Notes under the pieces: generated by a model
What the model saw: the letters and a program-made list of their open reading frames with translations, nothing else
The model's database searches: none
What the model was told of the DNA's origin: nothing
Assembly: GCA_016199265.1 (NCBI GenBank)
Contig: JACQGX010000114.1
Coordinates: 1 to 32,214, forward strand
Reading direction: 5' to 3'
DNA from: Chloroflexota bacterium
Lineage (GTDB): Bacteria; Chloroflexota; UBA11872; UBA12225
Length of the DNA: 32,214 nucleotides
Position numbers and translations under genes: made by a program
Shown here: positions 22,544 to 30,692 of the stretch, one piece after another
Numbering within the stretch: the first letter of the stretch is position 1
Layout: each line of letters opens with the position of its first letter

Positions 22544-23509
22544 ATGGCGTACGCGCTGGCGCTGGCCATCGTGTCGTTTGGGCTCGGTGTAGCGTTTGGG
22601 CCAATCTGGCTGCGCTTCCTCAAGGCGCACCGGATGGGAAAACAGCTCAACCCGAGCGAGCCGGCGGAGCACGCGCACAAGGAGGGCACGCCGACGATGG
22701 GCGGCGTCGTCTTCCTGGCTCCCATTTTCGTCGTGACGCTCCTCGCCCTCGTGCTCGCGACCGGGCGGTTGATCATGCTCGTCCCGCTGGCGGTGGCGGC
22801 GGCGTGCGCGGGGATCGGCGCCGTCGACGACCTTCAAACGCTGGTGGGCCAGAAGCGCTCTGCCGGCCTTTCGCCGGCGGTGAAGTGGGGCGCACAGCTC
22901 CTCATCGGCCTCGGCGCCGGGATTGGGCTGGCGTGGGCGGGGATCACGCAGGTCCACGTCCCGTTCGTCGGCGCGTACGACCTGCGGCCGTGGCTGTACG
23001 TCCCCTTCGCCGCGGTCGTGCTGGTCAGCACGATCAACGCCGTGGCGATCACGGACGGGCTCGACAGCCTGGCGGCGACGACGGGCGCGCTGGCGTTCGG
23101 CGCGTTTCTGGTGATCGGCGTCGTGCTCGGCTACCCACTCACCGCCGCGTTGTGCGGCACGATCGTCGGCGCGCTGCTCGCCTACCTCTGGTTCAACGCC
23201 CATCCGGCGCAGATGTGGATGGGCGATGTCGGCTCGCTCGCACTCGGCGGACTGCTGGGGACGGTCGCGTTGATCGAGCGCGAGCCGCTGCTGCTGCTGC
23301 CGGTCGGCATCATCTTCGTGACCAACGTCGTCTCCGACATCCTCCAGGTGTTGAGCGTCAAGCTCCGGGGCAAGCGGCTCTTCAAGATTGCGCCGCTGCA
23401 CCACCACTACACGCGCGCCGGCTGGCCGGAGACGTGGATCGTGCAGCGTTTCTGGATCGTGGGAGCCATCGGCGCGTTTGCCGGCATCCTTGCGGCGGTG
23501 ACGGGATGA
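22544..23509 (+). CDS. mraY: Phospho-MurNAc-pentapeptide transferase
   Basis: MraY moves phospho-MurNAc-pentapeptide onto undecaprenyl phosphate to form lipid I at the inner face of the membrane. The 321-residue protein has about ten membrane segments and the family signatures HKEGTPTMGGVVFLAP, the acidic AVDDLQTLVG, ITDGLDSLAATTGALAF, NAHPAQMWMGDVGSLALGG and APLHHHYTRAGWPE. GGAGGGG lies just upstream, within the end of murF. Its stop overlaps the ftsW start as ATGA. In many bacteria murD stands at this junction; here there is no room for it. Confidence 0.96.
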   Translation: MAYALALAIVSFGLGVAFGPIWLRFLKAHRMGKQLNPSEPAEHAHKEGTPTMGGVVFLAPIFVVTLLALVLATGRLIMLVPLAVAAACAGIGAVDDLQTLVGQKRSAGLSPAVKWGAQLLIGLGAGIGLAWAGITQVHVPFVGAYDLRPWLYVPFAAVVLVSTINAVAITDGLDSLAATTGALAFGAFLVIGVVLGYPLTAALCGTIVGALLAYLWFNAHPAQMWMGDVGSLALGGLLGTVALIEREPLLLLPVGIIFVTNVVSDILQVLSVKLRGKRLFKIAPLHHHYTRAGWPETWIVQRFWIVGAIGAFAGILAAVTG

Positions 23510-24735
23510 GCGCCAAGCGGCGCCTCAGTGCGCCCGCGCTGCACGGACCCGACTACCCGCTCGTGCTGGTGATCGCCGCGCTGCTCGCGTTTGGGCTGAT
23601 CATGGTGTACAGCGCGAGCGTCGTCACGGCGTACACCAGCTTTCGCAGCCAGTACTACTACCTGTTCAAGCAGTCGATCAGCGCCGGTGTCGGGCTCGCG
23701 GCCATGGTCGTCCTGATGCGGTTCGACTACCAGTACCTGCGCCTCGTCTCGCTTCCCGGGCTGCTGGCCTCGATGGGCATGCTGGCGATGGTGCTGCTCC
23801 CCGGCCTCGGCACCGAAGCGTACGGCGCCCAGCGCTGGATCCAGCTCTTCGGTTTCCAGGTGCAGCCGAGCGAATTCACCAAGGTCACGCTCACGATCTA
23901 CATGGCGCATTGGCTGACCGAGAAGCGCGAGCAGGTGCGCGACTTCGCCTACGGCTTCATTCCGTTCACAATCCTGCTGGCGATCGTCGTCGGGTTGCTC
24001 CTCAAGCAGCCGGATATGGGAACGGCGTTTGTCATCGTGCTCACGGCGACGTCGGTCTTCTTCGCCGCCGGTGCTCACCCGCTGCAGCTTGCCATCCTGG
24101 TTGCCACCGTCGTGATTGCGGTGGTGCCGCTGATCCGCTTTGCACCATACCGCCTCGAGCGCTTCCTCGCCTTTCTCGATCCGTGGGCGAAGCCGCTCGC
24201 GTCGGGGTACCACGTCGTGCAGGCGCTGCTCGCGTTCGGCGCCGGTGGATTGACCGGAGCCGGACTCGGCGTCGGCCGGCAGAAGTTCCTCTACCTGCCG
24301 TTTCCACACACCGACAGCATCTTCGCCGTCATCGGCGAGGAGCTGGGGCTCGTCGGCAGCGTAAGCGTGATCGCGCTCTTTCTGTTCTTCGCGTACCGCG
24401 GCCTGCGCGTGTCGTGGTACGCTCCCGACCAATTCGGGCGCTTGCTGGCAGCCGGCATCACGTTCGGCATCGCGTTTCAGGCGATGATCAACATGGGGGT
24501 GCTGACGAGCACACTGCCCTTTACCGGCATTACCCTCCCCTTCATCAGCTACGGCGGCTCGTCGCTGATCACGACGCTCGCGTCGTGCGGCGTGCTGCTG
24601 AACATCTCGCGCCAAACGGTTCATCCTGATGCCCGATCCCAAAGCAATCCGCGTGGTTATTTCTGGCGGCGGTACCGGCGGCCACATCTACCCGGCTTTG
24701 GCCGTGGCCAGCGCCTTGCGGGCCGCGCCGGGTAA
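23506..24735 (+). CDS. ftsW: Septal peptidoglycan polymerase FtsW
   Basis: FtsW is the SEDS-family glycosyltransferase that polymerises lipid II together with FtsI. The start ATG overlaps the mraY stop (ATGA). Signatures are LIMVYSASVVTAY, the long RWIQLFGFQVQPSEFTKV, LLKQPDMGTAFVI, GLGVGRQKFLYLPFPHTDSIFAVIGEE (in pieces) and GITLPFISYGGSSLI. There are about ten membrane helices. The normal family end is near LLNISRQ. Here the frame runs on for about 40 residues of Arg/Pro/Gly-rich tail, and it overlaps murG by 107 bases. The tail is probably a by-product of a lost stop codon, but it would be translated. Confidence 0.94.
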   Translation: MSAKRRLSAPALHGPDYPLVLVIAALLAFGLIMVYSASVVTAYTSFRSQYYYLFKQSISAGVGLAAMVVLMRFDYQYLRLVSLPGLLASMGMLAMVLLPGLGTEAYGAQRWIQLFGFQVQPSEFTKVTLTIYMAHWLTEKREQVRDFAYGFIPFTILLAIVVGLLLKQPDMGTAFVIVLTATSVFFAAGAHPLQLAILVATVVIAVVPLIRFAPYRLERFLAFLDPWAKPLASGYHVVQALLAFGAGGLTGAGLGVGRQKFLYLPFPHTDSIFAVIGEELGLVGSVSVIALFLFFAYRGLRVSWYAPDQFGRLLAAGITFGIAFQAMINMGVLTSTLPFTGITLPFISYGGSSLITTLASCGVLLNISRQTVHPDARSQSNPRGYFWRRYRRPHLPGFGRGQRLAGRAG

Positions 24736-25753
24736 CGCCGCGCCGGTCGAGGTGTTCTACCTCCACGGCCCGGCGCGCATCGACGCCGAGGTGCTCGCCT
24801 ACGCCGGCCTGCCACATCGTCGTCTCGACGTCGGCCCCATCCGCGGCACGGCGCCGCACCGGCTTGCGCTCAACTCGGCGCGGCTGGTGCGCGCCGTATT
24901 CCAGGCCGGCGCCGCGATGCGATCGTTTCGTCCGCACGTCGTGCTGGCCACCGGCGGCTACGTTAGTGCGCCCACCGTGCTCGCGGCCGCACTGCGCCGC
25001 GTACCGGTAGTGCTCTACCTGCCCGATGCGACGCCGGGGGTGGCCATCCGCGCCTTCGCGCCCCTGGCGCGCCGCATCGCGCTCTCGTTTCCGATCACCA
25101 AGCGCTATTTCAGGGGCAGCAAGGCCATCGTCACCGGCTACCCCGTGCGACCCGAGTTCCTGCAAGTACAGCGCACTGAGGCGAAAGAATCGTTCGGGCT
25201 CGGCGACGACCTGCCGGTCCTGATGGTGATGGGCGGGAGCACCGGGGCGCACAGCTTGAACCGGGCGGTCAGCGACGCGCTCGAGCCCCTCCTGCACCAC
25301 GCGCAGGTGATCCACCTCTGTGGCGAGCTCGACGAGCAGCGTCTGCGCGAGCAGCGCACTCGCCTCGACGAATCGATCCGCCCACGCTATCACCTGTTTC
25401 GCTATCTTCACCGCGGCGTCGCCGAAGCTATGGCCACAAGCGATCTGATCGTCTGCCGTGCCGGCGCGTCCGCCTTGGCCGAGCTTCCTATCCTCCGGTT
25501 GCCGGCCGTCGTCGTCCCCCACCCGTTCGGGCATCAGGATGCCAATGCCGATTTCCTCGTCGAGCACGGCGCTGCGGTCAAGCTGCTCGATCGTGATCTG
25601 CCGGGGGGCATGATTCTGCCGGCGGTGCTCCCGCTCCTGGAAGATCACGCGCGGCGTGAGGCGATGGCCACCGCGATGGCCCGTCTGGCCCGGCCCGAGG
25701 CGGCCGACAACATTGCATCGTTGGTGCGATCGGTGGCGAGGAGGAGAAGATGA
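24629..25753 (+). CDS. murG: UDP-GlcNAc:lipid I N-acetylglucosamine transferase
   Basis: MurG makes lipid II by adding GlcNAc to lipid I at the inner membrane face. The 374-residue protein begins IRVVISGGGTGGHIYPALAV, the first glycine-rich loop with its conserved His. It has LATGGYVSAPTVLAA, VTGYPVRPEF, MVMGGSTGAHSLN, SDLIVCRAGASALAEL and the sugar-nucleotide end VPHPFGHQDANADFLVEHGA. ATG 24629 is the only sensible start, because the first domain begins a few residues later, and it lies inside ftsW. Its stop overlaps the murC start (ATGA). Confidence 0.95.
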   Translation: MPDPKAIRVVISGGGTGGHIYPALAVASALRAAPGNAAPVEVFYLHGPARIDAEVLAYAGLPHRRLDVGPIRGTAPHRLALNSARLVRAVFQAGAAMRSFRPHVVLATGGYVSAPTVLAAALRRVPVVLYLPDATPGVAIRAFAPLARRIALSFPITKRYFRGSKAIVTGYPVRPEFLQVQRTEAKESFGLGDDLPVLMVMGGSTGAHSLNRAVSDALEPLLHHAQVIHLCGELDEQRLREQRTRLDESIRPRYHLFRYLHRGVAEAMATSDLIVCRAGASALAELPILRLPAVVVPHPFGHQDANADFLVEHGAAVKLLDRDLPGGMILPAVLPLLEDHARREAMATAMARLARPEAADNIASLVRSVARRRR

Positions 25754-27300
25754 TGGAGAATTCATCGAACGCCATGCCGCGCCGCGTTCACATGGTCGGC
25801 ATCGGCGGCGCGGGCATGAGTGCGCTGGCGAGGCTGTATCTCCAGCAGGGCACTGCCGTCTCCGGCTCGGACGAATCGGACTCGGCGACTCTGCATGACC
25901 TTGCCTCTGTCGGAGCAACCGTCCACGTCGGCCACAACGCTGCGTACGTCGGCACCGCCGGCTTGGTCGTCTATTCGTCGGCGGTACCCGAGACGAAGCC
26001 GGAGCTGGTCGAGGCCAGGCGACGAGGCATCCGCACGCTCAAGCACGCGCAGGCGCTCGCCGAGCTGTTCAACCCTCGGCGCGGCATCGCCGTTGCCGGG
26101 ACCCACGGCAAGACGACGACAAGCTCGATGATCGCCTACGCGCTGGTGCGCTGCGGCCGGCAGCCGAGCTTCCACGTCGGCGGCGAGCTCGTCGATCTCA
26201 ATACGAGCGCGCGGTGGGGCGACGGCGAGTGGATGGTGATCGAGGCCGACGAGTTCGACCGCCGCTTTCTGGAGTACACGCCGGACATCGCCGTCGTGCT
26301 CAACGTCGAGCCCGACCACTTCGAGTACTACGGGACCGTCGTGGCGATGGAGGCCGCCTTCGCCGCCTTTCTCGAACGCGTCCGGCCCGGCGGCCGGATC
26401 GTCGCGTGCGGCGACAGCCCGCGGCTCGCACCGCTGCTCGAAAACGTGCGCGACCGGCATGTCGTGCGCTACGGCCTCGACCCCGGACGCGACGAGCCCC
26501 GTTCAGCGGGCTCAGCAGCGACTCGGTCGTCCGGGGGCTGGGCGCCGGATCGGTCGTCCGCTCATCCTGAGCGTGTCGAAGGGCGGTCACCGGCCGGTTT
26601 CGACTGGTGGGCGGAGGACGTGCGCGAGGTGCCCGGCGGCTCGCGCTTTACCGCGTGCCGGCGGGCAGCCGGTGGCGACGTCGAGCGAGTACGAGCGGCG
26701 CTCGCTATCCCCGGCCGGCATAACGTGTCGAACGCGCTCGCCGCACTGGCGGTGTGCGCTACCGTCGGCGTGCCTGCGCAGGAAGCGGCGGACGCCCTTG
26801 CCGGCTTTCACGGCGCGCGCCGGCGCTTTCAGTTGATGGCGGACCCGGCGGATGCCGGTGGTGTGCGCGTGTACGACGATTACGCGCACCACCCGACCGA
26901 GGTGCGCGCCATGGTAGCCGCGGCCCGGCCGCTCGTGCCGCCGGAGGGGCGGCTGTGGACCGTCTTTCAGCCGCACCTGTACGTGCGCACCGAGGAGCTG
27001 TTCGACGAATTCGCGTGCGCGTTCGATGGCGCCGACCGGGTAGTGTTGACCGACGTCTACTCGCCGTCGGGCCGCGAGCCGGCGAGGAACTACCGCGGTA
27101 GCCGGGAGCTCGCCGCGGCGATCCCCGATGCACGTCACGCCCCAACGCTCGATGATGCTCGTCGCCTCCTGCTCGATGAGGTGCGGCCGGGCGATATCGT
27201 CCTGGTAATGGGCGCCGGGCCGATCACCCAGCTCGCGTCGCGCCTGGCGGACGATCTGAAGCGGCGGACGAAGGACGGTACCGACGACAATGGCAGTTGA
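25750..27300 (+). CDS. murC: UDP-MurNAc:L-alanine ligase with repeat-derived insert
   Basis: MurC is the first amino acid ligase of peptidoglycan synthesis. The 516-residue protein has the Rossmann start VHMVGIGGAGMSALARL, the P-loop (117-124, GTHGKTTTSSM) and VIEADEFDRRFLEYTPDIAVVLN (in pieces). HNVSNALAALAVC, then VYDDYAHHPTEVRAM and WTVFQPHLYVRTEEL, complete the domains. It is longer than usual. The surplus lies at about residues 248-283, between VRYGLDPG and FDWWAEDV, and includes SAHPERVEGRSP from a dispersed repeat. The start overlaps the murG stop as ATGA; ATG 25753 is an alternative. The end overlaps murB by 11 bases. Confidence 0.95.
   Translation: MMENSSNAMPRRVHMVGIGGAGMSALARLYLQQGTAVSGSDESDSATLHDLASVGATVHVGHNAAYVGTAGLVVYSSAVPETKPELVEARRRGIRTLKHAQALAELFNPRRGIAVAGTHGKTTTSSMIAYALVRCGRQPSFHVGGELVDLNTSARWGDGEWMVIEADEFDRRFLEYTPDIAVVLNVEPDHFEYYGTVVAMEAAFAAFLERVRPGGRIVACGDSPRLAPLLENVRDRHVVRYGLDPGRDEPRSAGSAATRSSGGWAPDRSSAHPERVEGRSPAGFDWWAEDVREVPGGSRFTACRRAAGGDVERVRAALAIPGRHNVSNALAALAVCATVGVPAQEAADALAGFHGARRRFQLMADPADAGGVRVYDDYAHHPTEVRAMVAAARPLVPPEGRLWTVFQPHLYVRTEELFDEFACAFDGADRVVLTDVYSPSGREPARNYRGSRELAAAIPDARHAPTLDDARRLLLDEVRPGDIVLVMGAGPITQLASRLADDLKRRTKDGTDDNGS
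26562..26583. repeat. Dispersed repeat copy within murC
   Basis: TCATCCTGAGCGTGTCGAAG is the same repeat class as the intergenic copy at 6651-6686. It lies in an in-frame insert (about 26491-26598). Two CGGTCGTCCG words (26524-26533 and 26551-26560) precede it as a direct repeat. Confidence 0.8.
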
Positions 27301-28246
27301 CGTGCTCGATCTCACCTACGCGATTGGACTGGAAGTACAGCGCGACGTGCCGCTGGGCCCCTACACGTCGCTCAAGATCGGCGGCCCGGCGGACTTCTTC
27401 ACACGGGCACGCGGCGCCGCCGAGCTCGTGCGCTGTCTCGACGCGGCGCAGCGGCTCGGCGTACCGTGGCTGCTCGTCGGTGGCGGCAGCAACATGCTCG
27501 TCTCCGATCGCGGGTTCCGCGGTCTGGCGATCAAGATCGAGCGGCCGGCGCACATGCGGCGCCACAGCGCCAAAGTGCTCGAAGAGACCGCGACCGGCGT
27601 GCGGCTGCGCTGCGACGCGGGCATCTCCACCCCCGGTCTTGCCCGTTGGACGGCGTCGCTCGGCTGGACCGGCCTCGAGTGGGCGTGCGGCATCCCCGGC
27701 ACGATCGGCGGGGCGGCGGTGGGCAACGCCGGCGCGTATGGCGGCGACATGGCCGGGCTCATCGAGCGTGTACGGGCATGGTTCCCCGACGGCGAGCGCG
27801 TGCTCGACGCCTCCGAAATGGCCTATGGCTACCGGACGAGCCGGTTCAAGCGTTCGGCCGAGCCGGCGGCGATCCTGAGCGTCGATCTCCGCTTGGCAGC
27901 CGGCTCGAGCGACGAGGCCATCGAGCGGATCGCCGCCTACGAGACCCAGCGCCGGGCGAAGCAGCCGGCCGAGCGGAGCTGCGGTTCGGTCTTCAAGAAC
28001 CCTCCCGGCGATTTCTCCGGCCGCTTGATCGAAACCGCCGGCCTGAAGGGGACGGCCGTGGGCGACGCGCAGATCTCCGAGAAGCACGGCAATTTCTTCG
28101 TCAACCGCGGCAGCGCGCGCGCTGCGGATGTCATCGCGCTGACCCGCCTGGCGCGCGCGCGCGCGCAGGACGTGCACGGCGTTCGGCTCGAGATCGAGAT
28201 CCTGCTCGCCGGTGATTGGCCTGCAGAGGAAGTCAAAGACCTGTGA
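27290..28246 (+). CDS. murB: UDP-N-acetylenolpyruvylglucosamine reductase
   Basis: MurB reduces UDP-GlcNAc-enolpyruvate to UDP-MurNAc with FAD and NADPH. The 318-residue protein shows YTSLKIGGPADFFTRA, the FAD loop LVGGGSNMLVSDRGF, GIPGTIGGAAVGNAGAYGG, and YGYRTSRFK. RSCGSVFKNPPGD carries the catalytic serine, and KHGNFFVNRGSARAADVIAL the C-terminal domain with a glutamate (VRLEIEIL). The start overlaps the murC end and its stop overlaps the next gene as GTGA, consistent with one operon. An alternating GCGCGCGCGC run near 28150 is coding (LARARAQ). Confidence 0.96.
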   Translation: MAVDVLDLTYAIGLEVQRDVPLGPYTSLKIGGPADFFTRARGAAELVRCLDAAQRLGVPWLLVGGGSNMLVSDRGFRGLAIKIERPAHMRRHSAKVLEETATGVRLRCDAGISTPGLARWTASLGWTGLEWACGIPGTIGGAAVGNAGAYGGDMAGLIERVRAWFPDGERVLDASEMAYGYRTSRFKRSAEPAAILSVDLRLAAGSSDEAIERIAAYETQRRAKQPAERSCGSVFKNPPGDFSGRLIETAGLKGTAVGDAQISEKHGNFFVNRGSARAADVIALTRLARARAQDVHGVRLEIEILLAGDWPAEEVKDL

Positions 28247-29199
28247 CCCGACGCCGGCGCAGCGCGCGCACGAGCCAGATTCAGCGGGCGATTCGGCGCT
28301 CCAGGACGCGCCAGTTCTTCGCTTGGCTTGGGCCGCGCTGGCTTTCTATCGCCAACGCGCTCGCGCTGTTCGCCCTCGGGCTCATCCTGCTCACCTCGGC
28401 GCAGTTCCGCGTCGAGCAGGTTATCGTCCTCCGCGAGTCGGCCTCGTCGCAGGCGGCGATCACCCGCGCGACACAGCTCTCGCAGGTGGTCGGCCACAAC
28501 ATCTTCCTGCTCAACACCACTTGGGTGGCACAGGAAATCGCGGCGATCCCCAGCGTGCGCAGCGCGCGGGTCGTGCCAAAGCTGCCCAATATCGTCGAAA
28601 TCGAAATCGTCGAGCGCGTGCCGATTGCCACCTGGAAGACGGCCACCGCGGCATTCTACGTCGACGACCAAGGCTACATCATCGGTGAGGTGGAGGCCGA
28701 AGCGCCGGCCGCGACGGCAGGCGACCGGCCCGACGCGAAACCGGATGGCAAGCCGGAAGGAAGACCAGAATCGAACGCCGACGCAAGGGCCGAAGCCAAA
28801 CCAGAAGCCAAGGCGGACATCGCGCCCGGGGCGAAGTCTGCGACGAAACTGGAGGCGGACGCCAAGCCTGACCCTGCCAGGCTGGTCATTCGAGATACTA
28901 CAGGGCGCGAGCTCCGGCCGGGTGACCAGGTGCACCAGAAGACGCTCTTGGCGTCGAGGGAGCTGGTCAAGCATCTGCCGGCGTTCGGCGCCAGCGTGCG
29001 CCAGATCGAGTATGCGCCGAGTGGGCTCGTCCTGGTAACCGATAGCGACTGGCGCGTCATCCTTGGGGACGCAGAATCGCTCAATCAGAAGCTGGCCAGC
29101 TTCGCCGCGATCGTCGAGCTTGCGCGCGCCGAAAAGCTCAGCATCGGCGTCGTCGACCTGCGCCCCAAAGACCGGCCGTTCTATCAGTTGGCATCGTAG
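28243..29199 (+). CDS. ftsQ: FtsQ/DivIB division protein with low-complexity insert
   Basis: FtsQ (DivIB) is a single-pass protein that recruits the FtsL complex at the septum. I prefer GTG 28243, because it overlaps the murB stop as GTGA; a TTG at 28216 is less likely. A very basic cytoplasmic start (RRRRSARTSQIQRAIRRSR) leads to a membrane helix (about 35-51). A POTRA domain follows (FRVEQVIVLRES, then GHNIFLLNTTWVAQEI and VRSARVVPKLPNIVEIEIVE). Between residues about 149 and 208 is an Asp/Lys/Pro/Ala-rich stretch (KPDGKPEGRPE, then ARAEAKPEAKADI). The beta domain resumes at LVIRDTTGREL. The insert looks disordered and separates the two halves of the outer domain. Confidence 0.88.
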   Translation: MTRRRRSARTSQIQRAIRRSRTRQFFAWLGPRWLSIANALALFALGLILLTSAQFRVEQVIVLRESASSQAAITRATQLSQVVGHNIFLLNTTWVAQEIAAIPSVRSARVVPKLPNIVEIEIVERVPIATWKTATAAFYVDDQGYIIGEVEAEAPAATAGDRPDAKPDGKPEGRPESNADARAEAKPEAKADIAPGAKSATKLEADAKPDPARLVIRDTTGRELRPGDQVHQKTLLASRELVKHLPAFGASVRQIEYAPSGLVLVTDSDWRVILGDAESLNQKLASFAAIVELARAEKLSIGVVDLRPKDRPFYQLAS

Positions 29200-29230
29200 A
29201 AACTTCCGCTCCAAAAGGGGGGCTAAACCG

Positions 29231-29259
29231 TTGCCGGCGGGGTGGACCGGCCCTATAAT
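29231..29259 (+). promoter_or_regulatory. Promoter of ftsA (and ftsZ)
   Basis: TTGCCG (29231-29236) and a perfect TATAAT (29254-29259) are 17 bases apart in the only real gap between ftsQ and ftsA. Transcription should begin near 29266, giving a leader of about 59 bases with GGAG at 29316-29319 before the GTG start. Confidence 0.75.
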
Positions 29260-29324
29260 CGGCGGGTCCCCTAACGTTCTGTTGACTCGACTGCATCGGC
29301 ATCACTGCCGGCATTGGAGTATCC

Positions 29325-30560
29325 GTGGCCCGCGAACGACTTACTGCCGGTCTCGATATTGGCACGACCAAGACGTGCGCCATTCTCGCCGAGCACCGCA
29401 CCCACGGGAAGCTGCAGGTGCTGGCCGCCGGAGTCTGCCCATCGCGCGGGCTCAAACGCGGCGTCGTGGTCAGTCTGGAGGAGACGAGTGCCTCGATCCA
29501 GACGGCGATCGAGCAGTGCGAGCGGCTGAGTGGCCATCGTATCGGCTCGGCGGTGGTGAGCATCGCCGGCAGCCACGTCGAGTCGCAGAACACGCGCGGC
29601 GTGACGACACTGGCGAACAACGGGCAAGATCTGACGGCGGCCGATCTGCAGAAGGCGCTTGATTCCGCACGTGCGGTAGCGCTGCCGCCGAACCGTGAAA
29701 TTATCCATGTGGTACCGCGCAGCTTCGTCCTCGACGGCCAGGATGGGATTAAGAACCCCATCGGCATGAGTGGACAGCGCCTCGAGGCCGAAACCCACGT
29801 CATCACCGGCGCCGTCGGCTCGATTCAGAACCTCATCAAGGCGGTGCAGCGCACCGGGCTAGAAATCGACGATCTTGTGCTCCAGCCGCTGGCGTCTTCC
29901 GAGGCAGTGGTGACCATCGAAGAACGCGAGCTGGGCTGTGTCCTGGTCGACATCGGCGGCGGCACGACTGACATCGCCCTGTTCCTCGATGGGAGCGTGT
30001 GGCACACCGCCGTCATTCCGGTCGGCGGTGCCAACGTGACCAACGACATCGCCATCTGCCTGCGCATCCCCTTGCACCGCGCCGAGGAGCTCAAGATTGC
30101 CTACGGTCACACCGATCCGGCGTCGGTGATCGAGCTGCCCCCGGTGGATGTCCCCACGTTCGAGCGGAACCAGGTGCAGCAGGTCCCGCGCGACTACCTG
30201 GCGCAGATCATCCAGGCGCGCATGGAAGAGATTCTGGGGATGGTAGCGTCCGAGCTGCACCGCAGCGGCTACGGCGGCTTGCTGGGTGCGGGGATCGTGC
30301 TCACGGGCGGCGTCGCCGAGCAGTCCGGCATCCGCGAGCTGGCCGAATCGATCCTCGATTTGCCGGTGCGCATCGGGCAGCCACAGGGCGTGGAACGGCT
30401 CGACGACCGCCTCGCCGGTCCCGCGTTCGCCACCGCCACGGGGCTGCTGCTGTGGGCCCAGCGGAACGGCGCGGTGAGCCGTGCGCCGGCCGGCAACGGA
30501 TTCCGGCTCGGCGCCGCCGCCGGCAAAGCCGGCCGCTGGCTGCGAGCGTTCCTCCCCTGA
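29325..30560 (+). CDS. ftsA: Actin-like division protein FtsA
   Basis: FtsA is an actin-fold ATPase that ties FtsZ filaments to the membrane. The 411-residue protein has the phosphate 1 loop LTAGLDIGTTKTCAILAE, the 1C domain around residues 85-165, the phosphate 2 loop VLVDIGGGTTDIALF and the adenosine loop IVLTGGVAEQSGI. The C-terminal helix is expected to bind the membrane (GRWLRAFLP, amphipathic and basic). GTG 29325 is chosen because TTGGAG is five bases upstream and the fold starts at once. A consensus promoter lies before it, so ftsA and ftsZ can be expressed without the mur genes. Confidence 0.95.
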   Translation: MARERLTAGLDIGTTKTCAILAEHRTHGKLQVLAAGVCPSRGLKRGVVVSLEETSASIQTAIEQCERLSGHRIGSAVVSIAGSHVESQNTRGVTTLANNGQDLTAADLQKALDSARAVALPPNREIIHVVPRSFVLDGQDGIKNPIGMSGQRLEAETHVITGAVGSIQNLIKAVQRTGLEIDDLVLQPLASSEAVVTIEERELGCVLVDIGGGTTDIALFLDGSVWHTAVIPVGGANVTNDIAICLRIPLHRAEELKIAYGHTDPASVIELPPVDVPTFERNQVQQVPRDYLAQIIQARMEEILGMVASELHRSGYGGLLGAGIVLTGGVAEQSGIRELAESILDLPVRIGQPQGVERLDDRLAGPAFATATGLLLWAQRNGAVSRAPAGNGFRLGAAAGKAGRWLRAFLP

Positions 30561-30588
30561 AAGCAGACCGCGGAAAGCCGGCCGCTTT

Positions 30589-30617
30589 TTGGTGTTCGAA
30601 GAGCATTGTGCTACTGT
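30589..30617 (+). promoter_or_regulatory. Possible ftsZ promoter
   Basis: TTGGTG (30589-30594) and TACTGT (30612-30617) are 17 bases apart, and the -10 box is extended by TGC. It lies in the 132-base ftsA-ftsZ gap. The match to consensus is modest. Confidence 0.35.
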
Positions 30618-30692
30618 AAATCGGTCGTTCTGGGCGGCCAAGGACGACCAGAGCAAAAAATCACTTGAGCATTAGAAGACGAGGCGAGGCGA

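Noticed and set aside
22121-24687. Long minus-strand frames opposite murF, mraY and ftsW
   Set aside because: They are charged, motif-free shadows of membrane-protein genes in GC-rich DNA.
28150-28166. Alternating GCGCGCGCGC run as a possible Z-DNA or slippage site
   Set aside because: It is short, lies in normal murB coding sequence (LARARAQ) and the frame continues correctly.
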